Source: Thuidium tamariscinum
Taxonomy: Eukaryota > Streptophyta > Bryopsida > Hypnales > Thuidiaceae
NCBI GenBank assembly: GCA_947034885.2
Contig: OX344752.2
Coordinates: forward strand, 6,200,001 to 6,264,000
DNA: 64,000 nucleotides
Reading direction: 5' to 3'
A program made the translations under genes and the position numbers. Below the pieces are notes generated by a model that saw nothing but the letters and a program-made list of their open reading frames with translations, was not told where the DNA came from and made no database searches. This document shows, one piece after another, positions 43,060 through 53,629 of this stretch; the first letter of the stretch is position 1, and each line of letters begins with the position of its first letter.

Positions 43060-43175
43060 TAGCTTGCGGTAGTGCAACGGTTATGCCAGTAATACATGAC
43101 GGTTCGAGGGTATTTGGTAACTGACGAGTCAGTTTTATGTGGGTGAGCTTCTTAACATCTGGGTGAGGTCAAATT
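43060..43175 (+). repeat. tRNA-like (SINE-like) segment at the copy 3 breakpoint
   Basis: TAGTGCAACGG (43071-43081) fits the tRNA A-box pattern, and GGTTCGAGG (43102-43110) resembles a B box at normal spacing. The same segment is in intron 12 of copy 2. Homology between copies 2 and 3 stops at its downstream end, so it may have been involved in the rearrangement. Confidence 0.3.
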
Positions 43176-43559
43176 TGAGCGGACTACGTTGAGTTACCGG
43201 TTGTCAGAGATTAACATTAGGAGTCACGAACCAGCAGTAGCGGTCGCAAGTGTGGACCGAATATCCCACATATGAGTTTGCAACACATGCGTTCAGTTTA
43301 CATAAACACTGATATACAGAAGGAGTAATGGATGTCTTCTTGAGTTTATATTTATGTATTCGCTGCAGCTTATCTTCATGGTGGTTCATTCTTATCAGTA
43401 GAGTTAGTTTCGTTGATCAGATTTCAGATATAGCTGACTTTAACTACGAAAATTCTAGAGTTCTAATTCTGTTGACAATACATAATTCTGTTGCAGCATT
43501 TTCAGCTACCCGATCATTTACGGAGACAGTTGGAAATAATTTCAAGGATCCTGCTTTCG
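43176..43559 (+). promoter_or_regulatory. Upstream region of the intronless kinase
   Basis: Unique sequence beginning where CK1 copy 3 homology ends. It must hold the kinase's own promoter and 5' exon if the gene is expressed separately. A plausible splice acceptor, CTGTTGCAG, ends at 43496 with a CTAAT branch-like motif about 30 nt before it. Confidence 0.4.
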
Positions 43560-45062
43560 ATGACGAACCGTGCGGAGCAGACGACTATTTGTCGTACTCA
43601 GAGTACGTATGTTGTTGTTGAAACCCAGTATCAAGTATCGAGATTATGGCCTTGGTTCTCTGAAGGGACGGCAGAGCTCAGATTGGATCTACCTCATATG
43701 ACTTTGAATTGGGATTCGGTAATGTTTCTTCTGGACAGATTTATCTGTTGTATGGTGGCGGCCGAGGACTTATTGTCGATTTGTGCTGAAGAGGACTGGA
43801 TGACCGCTGCTTTTTCTCTATTTCTTCCAGCAAGCTCTAAGTTTGCCATAGTGACTCGTGATTTGGATTGCGCTTCTAACATGCTCCTGAAGCTGTTGGA
43901 AGTCGCAGTAGATCCAAAATGTTCTGGTCCTAGTGAAAAAGCAGAGAGAAACTGGATATGGAGATCTATCAATCAATTAAGTTTAGTTTTCCAGCTAACA
44001 GCTCAGGAATTGCAGCCTGAAGATGACTCTTTGGACATCCAGATTTTGACAGACGACTTTGTCAGCGATCGAAATGAAGTTCTCAAGAAGTTGGACAGCG
44101 GACTTAGGCAGCGATCTTTAGAGTTGGAGGTTTATGAATCTGTGTTGAGAAAGAGGTTAGAGCCAAATGTGATCTCTGATGTATCAGGTTCGGTTCCGGA
44201 TTCTTTCTGGATTCCAGAGAAGCCGCCATATGTTATCCAAGATGTTGCTGGAACTGGAAGCAGCAAAACAGTTTTAAAATGCGCGTGGTTGGAACACCAG
44301 GTGGCGATAGCTGTATATAGAGGTGAGTATGCAAAATCAGACCTTGAAGCAGAAGCAGGAATTCTAGCACGAGTGCAGCATCCCAATGTGGTGACTTTCA
44401 TTGGATGTGCATACGAGGATATGGACCAGAAAGGTTACCTTGTGACCGAGCTTATGGAACAAGACTTGGGACAATTGATAAGGAAATTGCGTCGAGGTGA
44501 GGGTGAGATGCCTTTTTCTTTACCTGTATCAATGGATATCGTACTCCAAATCGTCGAAGCCATGGTCCACATGAGAAAGTGCAGGGTGTTGCACCGGGAT
44601 CTAAAGCCACAAAACTGCCTTGTGAATATGAAGAAGAGCGGGGAGCAAGAAGACGTGGGGCATAATTACTATGTCGTGAAACTTATTGATTTTGGGTCAG
44701 CCAAACTTCAGGGTCCCGATATGTCCATTGCTCACACAAGAAAGCAGGGGTCTACTGCTTACATGGCTCCTGAGGTACATGCTCTGAAAGATGCGTGCCA
44801 GTACACCTGGTCAGCAGACGTGTTTAGTTTCGGAATGACCTTTTACGAGATCATTTCAGGGAAGTTTCCTTTCGAAGGAGTGTGCGAAGGACGGAAATTG
44901 GCAGATCGAGTTTGTGCAGGAGGGCGGCCGTTGTTTCCAGAGAGTTGTCCGGTGGTTTGGAAGCAGCTTATAGAGAAGTGCTGGCATCAGAACCCAAAAC
45001 GACGACCAACCTTCAGTTCGATTCGGAAGGAACTAATGGAGTGTTGTAGCAAGCTGGTTTAA
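43560..45062 (+). CDS. Plant protein kinase with N-terminal helical domain (DUF1221-like)
   Basis: An uninterrupted frame of 500 codons from the first ATG; the frame is open upstream to 43491 with no ATG, so a 5' exon is possible. The N-terminal half (about 1-200) is helical and resembles the DUF1221-type region of plant kinases (FLLDRFICCMVAAEDLLSIC). The C-terminal half is a kinase domain: catalytic loop HRDLKPQNCLV (345-355), DFGSAKL (377-383), YMAPE (401-405), ADVFSFGMTFYEI. The glycine loop is degenerate (GTGSSK, 231-236), and the VAIK lysine is missing: the strand reads VAIAVYRG (248-255). The catalytic Asp, Asn and Mg-binding Asp are present, so activity is uncertain. It is on the same strand as CK1 copy 3, 0.97 kb downstream of its last exon. 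Function unknown. Confidence 0.85.
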   Translation: MTNRAEQTTICRTQSTYVVVETQYQVSRLWPWFSEGTAELRLDLPHMTLNWDSVMFLLDRFICCMVAAEDLLSICAEEDWMTAAFSLFLPASSKFAIVTRDLDCASNMLLKLLEVAVDPKCSGPSEKAERNWIWRSINQLSLVFQLTAQELQPEDDSLDIQILTDDFVSDRNEVLKKLDSGLRQRSLELEVYESVLRKRLEPNVISDVSGSVPDSFWIPEKPPYVIQDVAGTGSSKTVLKCAWLEHQVAIAVYRGEYAKSDLEAEAGILARVQHPNVVTFIGCAYEDMDQKGYLVTELMEQDLGQLIRKLRRGEGEMPFSLPVSMDIVLQIVEAMVHMRKCRVLHRDLKPQNCLVNMKKSGEQEDVGHNYYVVKLIDFGSAKLQGPDMSIAHTRKQGSTAYMAPEVHALKDACQYTWSADVFSFGMTFYEIISGKFPFEGVCEGRKLADRVCAGGRPLFPESCPVVWKQLIEKCWHQNPKRRPTFSSIRKELMECCSKLV

Positions 45063-46185
45063 GACGTGACTGTACATGTATGGACCATTCTGGTATTGCC
45101 AGTGACAGAAGACGGCGCTCGATCTTCTCTTTTTACAAAGACTGGGAGTCATAGAATTTGTGATTTGGTCACGACCTCGGGACGAAGCCTCATGTGAGAG
45201 ATTAAGCGGGCTATCACTTGTCTGCGACCTTTCTCATGGTGAAAGAGAGTGGCTACTACGCACCGAAGAATGGTTGGCAGGGTCTCGCTGCAGTGTTAAT
45301 TACAGAGCAGTGGATTTTTTAGCTGTTAGGGCACCTCAGCATGGAGCAGCGTTTGTCTGGCTGGTGATGCTCATTTGTAGTAATATTAAGCTCGAAAGGA
45401 TCTCATTGACAGGTTGAGGCTGATCTTTTACCGAATGAAAGTATCTGATTTACCTGTGGGATGGAGTTGAGTACTCGTAGTACCATAGGCTTGGATGTTG
45501 AGAGTGTAATCTCCCGTGTGCGCATCTTCCATCACAAATAAGAAAATATTGCTTTACTGTGTTTTGGGGTTCATATTAAGTCTAGCTGCGCATGTGCTAT
45601 ACCCTGGGATAGGACTACAAATCTCACAGAATTTCTTGATTTTTGCGGCCGCAAGCAAATGGGTCAGTACTCTGGCACTTTTGAGTGTTGTCTGGGTAAA
45701 AATCTGAGGCACGAGTATTTAGCTGTAAGGATGCTTGGTTAGAGTCATTACACTGCGTGCAATGAGTACTGCAACAGCACCCAAAAAGGTTTCACCAGTG
45801 ACAAGGTTTCATTGAGAAAATACTCGGATGTCATTAGTGAGAAACAACGAATGAATCAGTGAAAAAACTGTGAGGATGAAAATGAGACACATTTTGCATA
45901 ACATGTCCACTGGAAGAATCGCTTTGACAATCTTGGAGCAGATTTGTGGTCCATGTAGTTTTATTCTGCTTTGAAAACAAAATGGTGCACGATAGCAAAG
46001 CATGCCCAGAAGGAATTCTGGACACATAACGGGAGCTGTATGACACAATCATCAAACAATCACCTACTTAACTCTCACTACTCTACTACAAAGGATATAA
46101 CCAATCTACTCCATTTCAGCCATGAAATAGACCACGTATCACATCGACTCATGGTCCTGACTGTTTGAAACCAAACATATATAGT
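45063..46185. other. 3' flanks of the convergent kinase and chitinase genes
   Basis: Moderate GC content up to about 45700, then more AT-rich. It likely contains the 3' untranslated regions of both neighbours. No further gene is recognised. Confidence 0.45.
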
Positions 46186-47385
46186 TTAGCAATAGAGGTT
46201 CGACCCGGGGTCGACACCCAAAACCTTGCAGGCAGTCTTGTAATACTGCACACGAGCGTTCACTGCGTCCGGATTTCCGCCTCCGCATTCCATGCCGTTG
46301 ATGAGCTTGATGGTGGCGGCGAAGCTGGGCGAGCCTTGCGTCATTTTGACATGGCAATTGTTGCCTGCCCAGGGCTAGCTCATCCAGAACCAGAACGCAG
46401 TCTTCCATGCAGTCACAGCGTTGGTCGCAACCTGATCCGGGTTCTGCAGGAGGTTCAAGTGCAAGTCTTTCCCGGCTAGGCAGTAGTTGTAATTCCTACA
46501 AGACATGCGTACAATATTTCAGAGATTTAAGGAATGCATGATTTTGCACACTAAATGGACTGGTATTAATTACCCTGCATGAGAAATCGGTACACATGCT
46601 CAGAACCTCTTACCATGAAATCTGAAGAGGACCACGTCCATAATATGACTTCCCTGACGCACAGGGACACTTTTTGTTGCTGGGATCACAGTAACCCCCC
46701 GGCTTCCCAAATTGGTTGATATAACGCAAACCTGAAAAAGGGTCATATTGGTTCAAATGGAGTGCTTCAGAGCACTAAAATTGCGACATTCAAATGCCCA
46801 AAGCTCTAAAATTAGCACTCTCAAGTACTCATTGGTTCGAAAACAAACAACGAGTAACTGATACTAGCTGCAACAAAGTCACTGCAACAAAACATGCCGC
46901 ATTAGCAAACAATCAAACATGAGGTTAAAACCAATTCCCCATCAGGTTAAGATCCTCACCCACATGATAAAAGATTGAAATGTTGACAACTTAGAATTCA
47001 AAACAATTCAAAAATCCACCCCAAATCATGCAAATCAAACATGGTGTTATATATTAATTATAAAAAAAAAAGGCTTGATTGAAAACTTACTACCAGACTC
47101 CTGCATAACATTTCCCAGGAAAGCCGCCACCTCTCGTTTCCGGGTGACCAAGCTGCCTGTGGCTCCAAATGCCGGGTACAGAGCTGCCGCTTGCTGGAGG
47201 GACTGGTAAGTGTAAAACTTGTGATTCCGGTTGGGAAACAGCGTGTCGAACTTCTGCGGAGTGAGGATGCTGGACCAGCCCGCGGCAGCTTGAACTGCAT
47301 CTGCCAAGCTGCAGAGGCACACCGCCAGGGCCACCAATGCCGTCATGGCGCCAGCAGGGGTCGCCAGACCTCGCAACAGGCTCAT
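46186..47385 (-). pseudogene. GH19 chitinase, three exons, in-frame TAG in exon 3
   Basis: Exons on the minus strand: 47385-47091, 46731-46614, 46495-46186, summing to 241 codons including the stop. A signal peptide (about residues 1-35, hydrophobic ALVALAVCLCSLADA) leads to a GH19 chitinase domain: FYTYQSLQQAAALYPAFG, TRKREVAAFL, YYGRGPLQISWNYNY, AFWFWM, NGMECGGGNPDAVNARVQYY. It is compact and loop-deleted like class IV and moss GH19 enzymes, which hydrolyse chitin outside the cell. Codon 178 is TAG (CTA at 46375-46377) in the middle of the conserved FWFWMS.PW segment; the frame is otherwise perfect to the TAA. The catalytic acid Glu96 is present (QESG), but residue 105, where the second catalytic Glu is expected nine residues on, is Gln. 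The chitin-binding N-domain is absent. Confidence 0.85.
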
Positions 47386-47570
47386 GGTGGTACGTGGTGG
47401 GAGATCGAAGCGGAAGCGGAAGCGGAAACTAAGCTTGATCGAGACCTTGAGATCGAAACTGATGAAGTAGCGAAGTACCAATGCAATGGAATTTGCTACA
47501 CACTCGATCGGTGGTCTGCTAACTTGTGACTGAAGATCAGATGGTGGAGCTCGATTGATCCTTCGGTGAG

Positions 47571-47580
47571 CTTATATAGC
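47571..47580 (-). promoter_or_regulatory. TATA box of the chitinase gene
   Basis: On the minus strand the sequence reads GCTATATAAG, about 190 nt upstream of the chitinase ATG. This would put the start of transcription near 47545 and give a leader of about 160 nt. The gene's promoter therefore still looks intact. Confidence 0.55.
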
Positions 47581-48526
47581 AGCAACGGAAACCAACGACG
47601 TTCGTTTAGACTTTGGTTTAGTCGAAGTGCACGGACGTAAACCATTGACCCTCAATAACTGGGACTAAGCTAAGTCGTAATTATGAATAGTAATTTGGGT
47701 TTATGGTCAACGCCAAATTTAGTATGTCAAACCTTCGGGACTATCGTAAGTTGCTTATGGTGGCTGCGAAAGTGTTGGACGTGCACTAAAATATTGTGCA
47801 AAATCAGAGAAAGTATTGATTAGTGGAGAGTGATCCAAAGCAACTGCTCACAGCATCCAGAATCTCTGATAATTAATACAGTTGATTAGTCAATCACGGA
47901 GGCTGTTTAACTCAAGCAAGGTTACAGCACCTCAAATCTCGATCTTCCAGGGTTTGAGAATGGCTTTTCCTACTGGACTGTCAAGATTTGGTTTTCGGTT
48001 GGGTATTGGAGGTAGTCAAATGAGGATTGCTGATATTCTCTTAATTAGAATGCATTTTTTGGACTCCGTAGATCAATAAATTATGGATTTTCTTAAAGTG
48101 TTGAAAATAGGAGCGTCCAAAGTCAACCCTAGGCTCTGTTTGAGGTGCATGAATTAAAGTAATGAAATTTTTAAGTGATACATTGTTTGAGCATGGCTTC
48201 TTGCACACCCTTTCATTTGTAACAGAATTGTTAAATTAGACTTTTTTTTTCATCCTTGCATCCGCAAAGAATATGGACTCCACCATGGCATTTGTTCCCA
48301 ACAGCTTTGATAGTTTGATGTAGCATCCACCTTGATTACAGCCATTTGAATGATTCAGTCATTGAGGTTGCATTAGGTCATAATTGTATGAAGTTTGGCC
48401 CATGAGAAGGTATCTTAAGTTTGTCATTTGGAACATTGTGAATATGAATGCAAATCTCAACATATTTGCAAACATGATTCAAAAACATATTTATAGCTTC
48501 AAAGAATTGGATCATTTATAATTTTA
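47581..48526. other. Chitinase upstream flank passing into AT-rich DNA
   Basis: The first few hundred bases are non-repetitive flank. After about 48060 the sequence becomes AT-rich. No gene recognised. Confidence 0.4.
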
Positions 48527-50391
48527 GGTGATTGCAAGAAACACTTGTATTATTTGTTGCATTTTTATTTTCAATGTTTTTGTACTTTCTATACTGAGTC
48601 ACCTTGAGTACTATTTAGGACATAGAATATGACATCTAGATAGTCAATTGGATTTCAAATCTACTATTTAAACAACTTGTAATGTTCATTAGTGAATGGC
48701 ACAATGAATGACAATACTTAATTTTTCCATTAAAAAAAAATTTATGAACAAATTGAAAACACTATGGATCTTTAGTAATACTATTGAGTCTTTTTGTATA
48801 TCCTGAAATATTATTTTGAGCCACATGCTACAATTGTCAATTTATACTAGAAAATGAAACTTCCACGTTTCTATTCTTTAAAATTATAAAATTCGTTTGA
48901 AAAATTCGTTAAAAAAATGGTCATTGTTGCCAACTAAGGGCAAAGATAGAATATCAAAGCTATAATTTTTTTTAAATTTAATTCATTATAAATTCAATCT
49001 AAATAATGCACATTTTAGTCCAATATAAAACACCTGAAATTTGATAGGCTAGGTCTTCTAATAGAAATATACTTCCTTAGAAATAGGATTTCCAAAATCA
49101 TTTTCCAAATACTCTTCAAAAAAGGTACTTGATAATACTAAAAACCACAAAAAGTGTATGTATAACATATGCTCAAGATTCAATCCCCCGGGTGAATGCA
49201 AGAAACACTTAAAGCCTTTTGTTACACCCTATTTTTTTTTTCTCTTTTAGCCATAACTTTTGTGTTTTAGCTCCAAATGACTCAAAATTTATAGGGAAGC
49301 TACTCATGGATATTATGTATCTAAAATGAATTTTTGAGATTTTTCAAAAATAATTTATTATTTTTAAATAGCCCCGAAAATTTTTCACAGTACTTGATTT
49401 AAGGGCTTTTAGCACCCCATTTCTAAAAAAAAACGAATTTTGACCTAAAATTTGGAGAGCATGGTCTCCTAGTAGACTTATACCTACTTTCCAAAGGAAT
49501 TTTTAAAATACTTATTTTTAAGTGTTGTAGAAGTCGACAAAGAGAGCTTCATTCTGCATTTTTTTCCAAAGGTATAAAACATTATTTTGGTGATTTCTTT
49601 GGTCAAATCTCATAACCAAAAAGTTTTTTCAAGTTATTTATTTTTATGTATTTTTCAAAAAAATAATACTATTTTTAACAAATTAAAATGTCACAAGTTG
49701 TATTTTCTTCACCGGAATTCTATGAGAATTCTATGTCCAAAGTTCCAGTGAAGAAAATACAACTTGTGACATTTTAATTTGTTAAAAATAGTATTATATT
49801 TTTGAAAAATACATAAAAATAAAGAACTTGAAAAAACTTTTTGGTGATGAGATTTGACCAAAGAAATCACCAAAATAATGTCTTATACCTTTGGAAAAAA
49901 ATGCAGAATGAAGCTCTCTTTGTGGACTTCTACAACACTTAAAAATAAGTATTTTTAAAATTCCTTTGGACAGTAGGTATAAGTCTACTAGGAAACCATG
50001 TTCTACAAATTTTAGGTCTAAATTCGTTTTTTTGGAGAAACTGGGTGCTAAAAACCCTTAAATCAAGTATTGTGAGAAATTTTCGGGGCTATTTAAAAAT
50101 AATAAATTATTTTTGAAAAATCTCAAAAATTCATTTTAGATATATAATAGCTATGAGTAGCTTCCCTGTAAATTTTGAGTCATTTGGAGCTAAAACACCA
50201 AAGTTATGGCTAAAAGAAAAAGAAAAAAATAGGGTGTGACGAAACGCAACAAATAGTACAAGTGTTTCTTGCATTCACCCCCTCCCCCCTACTTTATCAT
50301 TTTTGAAAAATTTGAAAAAATTCAAGTAAAATCTTTAATGCTTGAAAGAAGCTTCATTCCAAATTTCACATTCATTCAATCATTTTTATCA
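48527..50391. mobile_element. TGCAAGAAACA-family TIR element (T2), copy b, split by a foldback
   Basis: Starts with GGTGATTGCAAGAAACAC and follows the order of 19772-20571 (for example ATTATTTG(T/C)TGC, then CCACATGCTACAATT) as far as CAATCCCCC at 49189. It resumes after the foldback with CCCCTACTTTATCATTTTTG and ends near 50391, where the similarity stops; the right terminal repeat is missing. A diverged, 3'-truncated copy. Confidence 0.7.
49190..50280. mobile_element. 1.09-kb near-perfect foldback element
   Basis: Two arms of about 525 bp pair across a loop of about 35 bp near 49730; the apex reads GTATTTTCTTCAC...GTGAAGAAAATAC. The outer ends GGGTGAATGCAAGAAACAC and GTGTTTCTTGCATTCACCC belong to the same terminal-repeat clan as 12448-13183 and 19772-20571. 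There is no coding capacity. It is nested in a second element whose uninterrupted copy at about 20398-20410 shows the empty site. The flanks are C-rich (CCCC / CCTC), so the target duplication is not exact. High arm identity suggests recent insertion; a transcript would form a long double-stranded RNA. Confidence 0.88.
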
Positions 50392-53300
50392 AGGGGTCCC
50401 CTCCTTATAAAAATAAGGATATGGGTGCAAACACCAAGTAATAAATGGGAGGTTATTTTTTATTTTTTTATTTTTCACATCCTGTCATTATGTAATTTTC
50501 AAATTTGATTCATTAAAAAGGGGGAATACATTATTTGTAATCTCCATTTGTCACAAATATATGATATGCTATCTTACTTCAATTTTTTTTTCTACTACTT
50601 TTTTTTCCACAACACTCACATTCTTTTCCTTTTATGCAAAATTTTTATAAAGTGCTATAACAATTGTAAAGTGCCATAGAATTTGTAAAGTACAATACAT
50701 TTGCAAAGTACCATACAAATTACAAAGTAGGAACTAAATGTATACATGATAGTTGATAACCAAAGAATATTATTAACTCAGGGATTCTCTAGCAAAAATC
50801 GTAGAAACAACATGCAATAAAAATAAGGGTACAATATATTCACTCCAAATAAAATTTGTAAAAAATAACATCTACTATAGGGTACTTAAAAAATGAGAAA
50901 TAAGATTATATGTAAAATAGGTTTATGTAATAAGTAAGAAATAAGATTATATGTAAAATAGGATGCCCTAAAATACCTCCATATTATACCTAGGTCATTT
51001 TATGAATAGCCCCCAATTAAATAGGAGTCATTATCGCATGTGTATACAAAATATATAAGGGAGTGAACCCCTTGAGATTATTAAGCTAAAAATGTCTTGA
51101 AAAACACAAAAACCTTAGTATTCAAATGCTCAGAATTCAGAGTTCATAAAACCTATTACAAGCCTGAAGTTTACAAATGCACTTTAGGAGAGTAATATAG
51201 ATAAGCAAAAGTCTCACAAAATCTACATTATCCACAGAAAAATGAAAGAACAAATGCTAACTTCCACAACCCCTAGTTTTCCATGACAAAATCCTCCCCT
51301 ACAACTAGCTTTAGAAGTGTTTCCACTGAATCAATAATTCTTGTAAAAAGTGTCCATAAAAATATTACAAGTGCAGAACATGAGGAAGATTTAGATTTAG
51401 AGGTTTTCAAGTGTACATACCTTAGAACCCAAACAAACTGCAGCCTCAATTTAGACGCTCCAATGGTGTGATCCACAATCTTGGATTTGCCTCTAATTTT
51501 GCTCCCGTTGCAACTTTGACCTCCTTGGCACCCTAGCCCTTCTGCAGCTTTGATTGTAGATCCTACAACTACAATATGCTCTCAAGTCTCCTAGTGGTAC
51601 TATACGTAGGATCTAATACACATCCACTTACAAAGACCATGTACAAAAAAGCATAGAGTAAGCCAAGTCATACTTTGCAGTTATCCATGCCATGTCATGT
51701 TTCTTTGTCAATGACTCAACATAAGAAATGCTATCAGGTTTCAACACAATGAAATCTACCATTGCAATCTGGAGAATGGCATAATGTAGAAAATTCTTCA
51801 CAACGTCTTGCCATTTCTTGCAGGTTGCGAGCGAGCACCCTAAAATCCTAAACCCTAAACCCCAAATCCTAAGTCATTTTTTCATAATGTGATAAATTAT
51901 CTCTAAGGAATAGTTTTTCTTTGGTCTTTTACTATGATTTTTTGTGCATAATTTAGCTTAAGCTCATATAGATACATGTACATTAGTGCAAAGTGTTTTT
52001 AAGAAATAAATAAACGTACTAGTAGTATACTTATTCCTTTTGGTCATTATGCCAAAAAAGAATATATAATGCGTAGAATGTGGCTTATGGCCTTTAATAC
52101 ATATACCATATTTAGTACTAGCATTATTTATGAAGTATTAATAAATGGATCCTTTTCCTTTAAATATTACACTATACCAAAAGGAAAAAATCCTAATTGG
52201 CATATAGCACATATACAAAACATATAAAAAAATAAATTGATTAAATGGTATGTGCTTTCAAGTTCCTATTAGTATTATTCATATGGCTTAATTTGTAAGG
52301 ATTAGTATTTTGATTACAAATTCAAGCTTGATCTAGAACTATCAATTCAAGTACTAATTCAAACATTGGTGTTTGGTCCTTTAACCTCAATTAGTTTCTT
52401 GTAGTACTAAGCACAATTTTCCTAATGTAGAGATAATTGCCCCATCTTCTCTTTTCATTAACTACTTGATCTTCAAGATTAAGGATAGGTATTCTAACAA
52501 ATGTAAACAATTACTACACTGAGGCCTCTAACACTAGTTGTTATTCCTAAAATTAACCCAAATTAGTTAAGGTTTATTAAATTGATAATGCCCAGTTGAA
52601 GACCGATAACTTGTTGGGCCCTATGAATCCTAGAAACAAGCATTGGTGTAGGAATGTTGAAGCTCCACCATACCTATACAACGAAACTCTTGCCTAGTTA
52701 GCTAATGGGATTTGAATTAGAGTATAAAGCCAAAGTTAAACATTTACATTCAACACACTTGAAGCTCATTGGCATATTTGTGTAGTGGTCTTAGGTGATT
52801 GTTGCAATTGTTGAATTTTAGCAAAGGCAAAATGGTGGCTCCACATGTCACTTTAGATATTGATAGAACACATGATATTGTTATATCATTGGATAGTAGT
52901 ATGTGTCTATCTTTTTCTTGAATGTTTGTTGAGCTTTTTTGGTTTTTAAATTATCTATGAACAATGCTAACAAATTGATGTGGGATTAAGACACCTTGTT
53001 TACAACTAATACACCAACTTCTTTGTTGTGTTGGCCATGAGGACAAGTGAGGTCCACAACCTCAGGGAATTATTTTCCATATGGCTTTGTTCAAGCTAAA
53101 GGCAGATTACTACTAAGAGACAATTAAATCATTTAGCTTTAGTATATGATTTGATTTATATCATGAAATTTTGTCTTGATATTAAAAAGTTGACTATGAA
53201 ATTTGTATCTATTGGTATTGATCAGTGTAATTGATCCTAATTAGGATCTCTAAGTTATAACTTCATTGTTTTGATTGTGATATATTCTACATTTGTGTGA

Positions 53301-53629
53301 TTTGGGTTGAACTATGTTTGATACTACAAAAAAAGATCTTCATTGCTTTACTATGAGCTTTTGTGTTGTATTTGAATAATTAGTAGTATGATAATAGTCT
53401 TCCAAAGTTTGGTAGGAAAAGCCATGACATGGGATGTCCCACCCACTAGCCCAAGTTACCTAAACCCTAAAGCTAGCTAAAGCCAACTAAAACCACCTAA
53501 AGTCTATAAAATTATTGAATATGCCACTCACAAGGTTCCACAATTTCATACTTTTGCCCTCCCCAAAAGAATAAAATGGGAGGTATCTTAGGTCCAATTC
53601 TTTTCTAATCAAACCTATCACTTTTCTAT
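50392..53629. other. AT-rich intergenic DNA with minor repeats
   Basis: No gene is supported. A 25-bp unit (GAAATAAGATTATATGTAAA and five more bases) is repeated exactly at 50897-50921 and 50938-50962. At 51838-51871 there is a short run of CCTAAACCCTAAACCCC, a telomere-like or telobox sequence of only a few units. The region 51470-51870 is slightly GC-richer but shows no recognisable exon. Confidence 0.4.

Noticed and set aside
43118..43140. Hammerhead ribozyme core (CTGACGAGTC)
   Set aside because: No matching GAAA strand with pairing stems follows, and the corresponding site in copy 2 reads CTGGCGAG.
43491..43559. Kinase start at TTG 43491
   Set aside because: There is no ATG at that point. 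The frame upstream of 43560 more likely belongs to an exon beginning after the acceptor at 43496, or is untranslated.
51838..51871. Interstitial telomere repeat (CCTAAACCCTAAACCCC)
   Set aside because: Only about two clean units; too short to claim a telomere relic. Similarly short at 35230.
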